A DNA stretch of 64,000 nt, from positions 23,199,847 to 23,263,846 of the forward strand of contig NC_067135.1 in NCBI RefSeq assembly GCF_021347895.1. Direction: 5' to 3'. Position numbers and translations under genes: made by a program. This document shows positions 58,339-64,000 of the stretch, in pieces (positions within the stretch are counted from its first letter, which is position 1; the number at the start of each line of letters is the position of its first letter). Source of the stretch: Acanthochromis polyacanthus (Eukaryota > Chordata > Actinopteri > Pomacentridae). A model generated the notes under the pieces. It searched no databases and had not been told where the DNA came from. It saw only the letters and a list, made by a program, of their open reading frames with translations.

Positions 58339-58390
58339 TTAAAAAAATGATACATAAATTGAAAACAAACGGAAACTCCGGACACGAGCT

Positions 58391-59864
58391 TTAATATACT
58401 TGAAATGTGCATTAGTCCAGAGGAGATTTAATGTAAAATGACTCATATCGGGTTGGGCGCAAAAATATTTGGCCCAAAAAGAATTCTCCAGTTTCAGTGT
58501 CCTGCACCTCGTTCCTCCCATGATGTGGTCACGGTTTCAGACACTCATTGGTTTTGCCCGTTTGCTAACTCTTGTCATCACTGATACTCCCACCTGCCTG
58601 CTTCTCCAGCAGCGCTATCACCTGAACCACCTGCTTCCACTCACCTCATCAGCCCTCCTGTGTGGATTTACCAGCAGTCCACAACCACAGATCGTTTTCA
58701 CACTTCAGATTCTGTCCTCCAGTCTTTTCTGCTCATGCAGTCTCTGCTGGGGTTTTTTTGGACGTCAATCTCAGCCGAGCCCTTTATGTTCTGTTTGCCT
58801 GCCCGATTAGCGGTCTGGTTTCACACCCCCAGAGTGGCAATAAAAAACAGAAAGCTAAGGGGAGATCCATATTTAAGGCCACACATGTAGACTACCTGTT
58901 GGAATATCTTTGTGGAGAATAAAAAGACACTTGAGACTAAAGATTTCTGAGTATGTGTAGTATAGGAAATAGGAAGGAGAAGTCCTGTGCATCCAGGCGT
59001 TTTATTCCTGCAGGACATGGCATTTGTAGTTTGTGGTTTATGGGCTATTCAGTTGTTGGTGAAGTAAAGGACAGAAATGGGAAACTTCTTTAAAGAGAGG
59101 CTCTTTGGATACATCACTGAAGGGATTAGTTTTCTGGAGGTATTAATGAGGAAGTGTTGTCTTGGTTTTTTACTACTATAGATGGAATATACATGTTTAT
59201 ATTCTTCATAGAGGTTTAACTTATGATTAATTTATTTATTGTAACCCAGGTAATATGGGTCACTCTACAATAGTTTTTGATGGCCATCAATCAGAAAGTC
59301 TTCCCTTTTTTTTAAGCTGTCAGCCCAAGTGAATAAGGCGATGGTAGCGCACTTTGGCCCCACCCTACACCTATGCAGCAAGATCACACAGCCACACTAA
59401 AACATTCAGCAAACAACTGTATTATTTCTAACAACCTGGAAAAGACTAGAACCTGGACTGACCCTGCTCAGGATGTGCTGCTTCTGTTTTCAAGCTGCTG
59501 AATGGAAGGTGAGGCATTCAAAATAAAACTCTGCTGCTGGAAGTCAGAAAGGCAGATTTGCAAATTTAAACCCTGTTGGAATTACCAATTTTTCTTTCCC
59601 TGTTTACCTGAACAGGTCAGGTTTTTTGTTGGACTGATGTCATCAGATGGTGAGATAGAAAACCCTGTCAAATCCTGGTTTGGTGCAGACCTCAACCCTG
59701 ATTACATTACTGCTGTGGTAGTAGGAATATGCTGTAGAAAACCTTAAAGGGACTTTGCATTTTGAACTGTAGGATTGTGTTTAAATGGTTGAAAGTTTTT
59801 GAATTGTATAACTCGGATACTTTCTGTATTTACTAAATATTTCATTTCGAGATAGCAGAACGGC
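58391..59864. other. unassigned sequence
   Basis: No gene recognised. Overlapping frames at 58469-58922 share a CT-rich stretch and lack domains; 59230-59860 likewise. Confidence 0.45.
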
Positions 59865-60060
59865 GTCATTGTAACTATAACAACAAGTAAACACTACCTC
59901 AGCTGCCTGCTGATGATCATATGATTGCGATCCTACAGAAAATCCACCACTGTGGACTTATCAGGACTTACCTGTCAAAACTTTTACGACAACTGGACAG
60001 CCTTGGCAGAGTACTGCGCTCTCTGAGTGTTTTTCTTGTTGGTTTCTGTGATGATTGGAT
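59865..60060 (+). repeat. dispersed repeat family A, copy 2
   Basis: CGTCATTGTAACTATAACAA, GATCATATGATTGCGATCCT, GTGGACTTATCAGGACTTAC and TGCGCTCTCTGAGTGTTTTT parallel 9190-9305 and 9540-9560. This copy is continuous where copy 1 has extra sequence. Confidence 0.55.
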
Positions 60061-61227
60061 GGGTTTGTATGTATCAGTGTTGACATTTTTTATGTCCCTG
60101 TATGTATTTTCTATTGGTAGGGAGTAAACCATTTGGCAAAAACAAAATATAGACAGCTGTTTTCTTATAACTGTACGTTTTATTACTGGGATTTTGAAAC
60201 TAGTATTTGGTTTCTGATTGGATGATGAGTATCAGGTGGTTTGTAATTCTTAAAGGGTTTTTGAATTGAGTTTTTGCGTCAGTAACCAGCGAATATTTCC
60301 TTTAAAACCCAACAGGAAAACATGTTTATATTCTATTTTCTTAGCATATTGTTGTTTTTGGAGGAACCACTCAAATGATTGTCCCTATGCTCTATATTTT
60401 TGGTCATTTTGATTTCATTACCTTTATCTCCCTGTATGCTTACTGCTGCTTGGAGTTGTTTTAGAGCTGCTGCAAAAAGCAGAGCCTTTGCTGAAAATCT
60501 AAGCTGAGCTGAATAACCATTTCTTATAAATAATCAATACCCTGAGAGAATAGTCTCTGGCCTATCTTGGTGTAGTTTGTACTGCTTCGATCCCCTGGGC
60601 CTTCACTAGGGATCCACAGTGTGTCTGAAAGTGTGAGCCTGTGTACCCTTTTTACTCACCACTGCAGTGATACAAGATTGATGATACAAAGGTTCATATT
60701 ATGGATTCATCTGTGCATCAAATACATGAAGTTGCATCTTTTTTAGCAGCTATGGATGCTGTGTGAACATGTTGTTAGAAAGCTCTCTCTTTCTCAATGA
60801 AATATATCGCCATGTTAATTTATTTTTTAGAATGATCAGTTGTGCTGCTTCTATTACTGCTTCAGCTTGTCATGTTGTCTTGGCTCTTCATTTAGCTAAA
60901 GTCTGATTCAAACTAGCTGCTGCTGAAGACTTTATGCTCGGGCCAGTCACTTTTAATTTCATCATTTTGGCACAAAGCTGAATTAAATAATCCGATATGT
61001 CAGGAAACTTGGTGTGATTTTAGAAGAAGTGAAGTAAAGGCTGGTTGTAGTGACAGTCTGTGTTGCCTGAGATGGAGATCATTCGTCTTTGTCCTCGACG
61101 GCGACGGGAGCTATTCTTAGCAGCAGGTCGGGGGGTTCTTGTATTCTGTGCACATAGTGTTGGTGGGAAACTCAGACTTCAATTGAAATTCTGTGTTGCT
61201 TTTGATGATGGAGCCACCTTGCAGAGG
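60061..61227. other. unassigned, possible conserved non-coding block
   Basis: 60880-61010, with TTTATGCTCGGGCCAGTCAC and TCATCATTTTGGCACAAAGC, is complex and repeat-free. 61050-61227 is unusually GC-rich for this window. No coding exon on the plus strand is convincing. Confidence 0.35.
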
Positions 61228-61251
61228 ACTCACCTTGCGTCTCGAGGACAT
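61228..61251 (-). CDS. possible first coding exon, MSSRRK plus splice donor
   Basis: On the minus strand GGCACAAG precedes ATG (A at -3), then TCC TCG AGA CGC AAG, then the consensus donor GTGAGT (61233-61228). The resulting peptide MSSRRK resembles the MSRRK-Q N-terminus of SALL, BCL11, FOG and ZNF521/423 zinc-finger proteins, which recruits the NuRD complex. The surrounding 200 bases are GC-richer than average. In the known genes the first exon is longer than six codons, so this may be coincidence. The next exon would lie at lower coordinates and I do not see one in this window. Confidence 0.2.
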
Positions 61252-62390
61252 CTTGTGCCGAAAACGAAGCGGTGAACACACAGGGCTCCATTTGAAAAGG
61301 AATTATTCCCCATTAAGAAACACAGACCCGTCCTGAGCAGCTGCTGAAGAGGAAAAACAAAAGCTTGAGTGTTTCTGTCTGATGATCGCCTCATCTTTGG
61401 CTTTGCTTTTTTGAAGTATTAGACAGAAATTCTGAAAGGAAAGCATTCAGGCTGGACATAAAGGTGAAGCAAAACCATTGATTTTTTAGAAAAACTTTTG
61501 GGGCATTTCCACAACGTCAGTAGACTTTGTCAGTATCGAGGAACAGTTTGGGCCCAGAGCCAGCGTACTTTCTGAAGCCACAAGTCTTGGCATATAGAAA
61601 AGCAGCTGTTGAGCCATTTACTTTGAATTAAGGGCTCTATCACTGGAGACAGACTTAAATTATTTCATGCGGTGGGAGAGTCTGTATCCTCTCAGGAGTT
61701 TTTAAAATCGTACTTTACATTTACTGGGAGAGTAAAGATGGCAGGCCTCTCGGTGAATTATGTCGGATCTTTAGGACAGAGCAGATATCGACCACGGGAT
61801 GGATGCCACCGGCTCTCTGCATCCTGTCAGCGCTGCTTAAACGATTCTCTTCTGAGCTGCACTTTATACAAATATGCACTCTCGGGCCAGATTTTTCAAT
61901 TCGAGGTTCACGGCGGATGAAATGTGCAGTTTTTACAAGCTCTTGAAAGATGGAGTCTGTATCTTGCAGTAATGTATAGTGCAAGTGGTGAGTCAGCAGG
62001 TCGTATTACTCAGCTCCCTCTTCCTCCTGTTTCTTTTTCTGCATCTCTTTAAGAGTTCCTCAGCCTCTTTATTCTGCTGCTCACATGATTCAGTCTTCTG
62101 CTGTGTGTGTTTATTTCCCTCCGACAAAACACAATAAAAAATGCTCACAAAATATCATTTGATTCACAGCGTGCCTGTTGCCAGTTATGTGTGTGTGTGG
62201 TTGTATTTCTTTTGTTGTGGGGACATAAAGCTGCTCAGACATTCCCACTGTGGGCTCTTGACTTTCAGCGGAGAACAAAACACAAGCGCAAAGGCATAAA
62301 TCATTCGATTTTAGCTTGAAGATATGGTTTAGGGTTAGCATAAGTCTCCAGGAAATGAATGCAAGTCAGTGTAATGTCCTCTGCAGTGAT
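61252..62390. other. unassigned sequence
   Basis: No repeat or gene is recognised. A fragment TTGTTGTGGGGACATAAAGC at about 62212 belongs to the GTCCCCACAA family below. Open frames at 61672-61984 overlap on both strands. Confidence 0.4.
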
Positions 62391-62700
62391 GGAAACACAA
62401 CCTTCAGTATGTGTGTGTGTGTGTGTGGGTGGGTGGTCGGGTGCTGGTCCCCACAACTGTAGGAAAACCGAAAACAATGTCACTTGTGGGGACCTCATTT
62501 CGGTCCCCACAAGTTTAAACAGTGTTTTCTTGGCCATGTTGTTGTTGCTGAAAAAAGTAAAAGTGCAAAAACGTTTCTTTAGGGTTAGCCATTGTTTCGG
62601 TTAGGGTTAGGGTTAGGGGTTAGATATGAATGGGAGTCAATGGTATGTCCCCACAATGATAGAAAAACATAGTGTGTGTGTGTGTGTGTGTGTGTCAGTG
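62391..62700. repeat. GTCCCCACAA repeat with TG runs and telomere-like TTAGGG
   Basis: A TG run (62408-62428), GGTCCCCACAACTGTAGG, TGTGGGGACCTCATTTCGGT+CCCCACAAG, TTAGGGTTAGGGTTAGGGG (62600-62618), GGTATGTCCCCACAATGATA and a second TG run (62670-62695) are the parts of a common teleost repeat in their usual order. The telomere-like run is three units and is part of the repeat, not a fused chromosome end. Confidence 0.8.
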
Positions 62701-63109
62701 CTGCTGGCTGCATGTTAAACTAATGAAAACAGCATAATTTCTTGGTGCATCTGTGGTATTAAAACACACACCAAATGGCCGTTTTCAGAACACAACAAAA
62801 TGTTCCAAATGTTTGTTCCATCCAAGCAGCCCAGTGTTAAATCATGTTTTGTTTTTAGACTGAGCTGTCATAAATCCACTCATAGGTAACGCCATTCTCC
62901 AGTACCTTTAAGCTAAGATGATAGCAACTATTGATATGAGAAACATTTCTTAAGTTATGTCCTTATCAGGAAAAAAAAAATGTTTTCAGTATAGTTTTTG
63001 CTGCATTCCATTTAGCAGGTTTAGTTCTGGTTTGCTGTTGGAGCTATGTAAGTGATTCTCCTCTGTATAAGAAAATACAGTTTAACAGACAACACCTGGT
63101 ACGAATGAA
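62701..63109. other. unassigned sequence
   Basis: Plain AT-rich sequence with no recognised features. Confidence 0.4.
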
Positions 63110-63310
63110 AGGTTCCAATACTTTTCTTGTAGAACAGAATAGTTATTGTACATGTACAATGAAACTGAAGGTGCAATCCTATCTTCGGTGTCGTGAAAGA
63201 CTGGCATAAAGAATTTTAAAACTAGAATAACACATAAAAGAAATAGAATTTCAAGAACAAAGTGCCTGAAGTGAACTGCAGTGCAACTGAGAAATAAATA
63301 AAGCATTTCA
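63110..63310 (-). mobile_element. LINE 3'-end fragment
   Basis: On the minus strand GATTGCACCTTCAGTTTCAT then TGTACATGTACAATAA resembles the common LINE 3' end GCACCTT...TTTCATTGTACA-TACAATGACAATAAA. No coding sequence is retained. Confidence 0.5.
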
Positions 63311-64000
63311 TCCACACAAACAGTCATCAGTCATTTCATATAGCCAGATTATCACACATGTATGAAGGCTACTGTGCTTATATTTTGTGTTAATATTTGA
63401 TATTGTTGTGTGCGTCATTGTTAGGTGCACGTGATATGTGCAAGTGCAGCTAAAAGGTGCCCATTTGTGACTGAAGAGAAAAGAGCTTGAATTTCATGTG
63501 AACAATCATCACTGGTGACAAGAAAAGAATCTGTGGCTGCCACCAAGAGAACAGTCATTTTCACAATTGAAGAAGCACCAGGAGCATGCTAGCTTCCTTT
63601 TTTCAACATTCCTGCAGTTGTGCTCTTTGAATTCATCCCACAGGGTTGAACTATGGAGACAGAGGTCTACTGTAGCGTCCTACAGCGTCTGAGAGAGCAA
63701 ACAACCTGAACTGTGGCATGTAAGTACTCCAACAGCCCAGTTATACATGCTGTTTCTTGGCTACAACACAATCATCACCCACTCTAATTGCTTGATTTGA
63801 CTCCGTTACATTTTTCTTCAAGTTAAAAGGTTGTTATTTTTGACACATTTTATGAGATTGCCATGTTTACAGAATGGAATTTCCAGTAAATGTTAAAAGT
63901 GTTGCAGGGGCACTGGAGGCAGAGTATCACTGCACAACTTTAAATAGATATAGTGTGCAGGAAAAATTACTCTTGCCCCTTTCTGAGGTACTTCCTTGCA
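63311..64000. other. unassigned sequence
   Basis: No gene or recognised repeat apart from the possible exon at 63644-63719. Confidence 0.4.
63644..63719 (+). other. possible small non-coding exon
   Basis: TTCATCCCACAG ends at 63643 and GTAAGTAC begins at 63720, giving a 76-base segment between good splice signals. All three frames contain stops, including a short METEVYCSVLQ frame that ends in TGA. If it is an exon it would be untranslated. Chance pairing of splice-like words is equally likely. Confidence 0.15.

Larger units (their letters stand above)
56936..58390 (+). mobile_element. TTAA-flanked element with AGCTCGTGTC ends (outer)
   Basis: Left end AGCTCGTGTCTGGAGTTT and right end, inverted, AGCTCGTGTCCGGAGTTT, flanked by TTAA at 56932-56935 and 58391-58394. 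It holds a single coding exon with an acidic and then RGRG-rich protein (57310-57498), which resembles the disordered N-terminus of fish piggyBac transposases, and a nested piggyBac-type MITE (57803-58338). The catalytic part is gone. TTAA duplication and the exon together suggest a piggyBac-like origin; the terminal bases are not the usual CCC. Confidence 0.7.

Noticed and set aside
62600..62623. Interstitial telomere or chromosome fusion point
   Set aside because: Only about three TTAGGG units, sitting inside a common GTCCCCACAA-type repeat.

Overview
The window looks like non-coding DNA from a ray-finned fish, most likely a percomorph teleost. The evidence is many Tc1-like elements of the salmonid/percomorph kind, hAT and TTAA-flanked MITEs, LINE 3' ends with simple-sequence tails, a tRNA-headed SINE, and CA/TG, GATAA and GTCCCCACAA-type repeats. 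No complete host gene was found. The one intact long reading frame is a Tc1-like transposase of 344 residues (34806-35840, + strand) inside a complete 1,635-bp transposon.

Layout. 1-11 kb: mostly unique sequence with two LTR-like pieces, a hAT relic carrying a BED finger, and an RTE-type LINE fragment. 11-12.2 kb: a foldback mariner derivative invaded by a TTAA-flanked MITE. 13-20 kb: Tc1 relics. The one at 15988-18464 is interrupted by a 761-bp element with an 8-bp target duplication, hairpin ends and the first coding exon of an unrecognised C2C2 protein. 20-24.6 kb: a 22-bp minisatellite, Tc1 relics, a MITE with 107-bp inverted repeats and a minus-strand Tc1 pseudogene. 26-30 kb: another Tc1 pseudogene, a diverged dispersed repeat present twice, and a degenerate tandem repeat. 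31-32.3 kb: a broken minus-strand reading frame split by a CTAGCC-ended element. 33-34.2 kb: a LINE reverse-transcriptase fossil. 34.4-36.1 kb: the intact Tc1. 36.7-54.4 kb: two copies of one MITE 17 kb apart (one split by a SINE), a 740-bp GATAA array that looks like the tail of a LINE, a hAT foldback with perfect 8-bp TSD, and a tandem duplication of Tc1 plus LINE sequence. 56.3-58.4 kb: a tandem duplication and a nested pair of TTAA-flanked elements. 62.4-62.7 kb: a telomere-like/GTCCCCACAA repeat.

How it fits together. Most recognisable features are parasites inserted into one another, and several insertions can be dated relative to each other from target duplications and from empty sites in a second copy or arm. 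The unique stretches between them contain no convincing coding exons but include several quiet, AT-rich blocks that look like conserved non-coding elements. A possible tiny first coding exon on the minus strand (61234-61251, peptide MSSRRK followed by GTGAGT) would, if real, make the rest of the window a very large first intron of a zinc-finger regulator; this is inference only.
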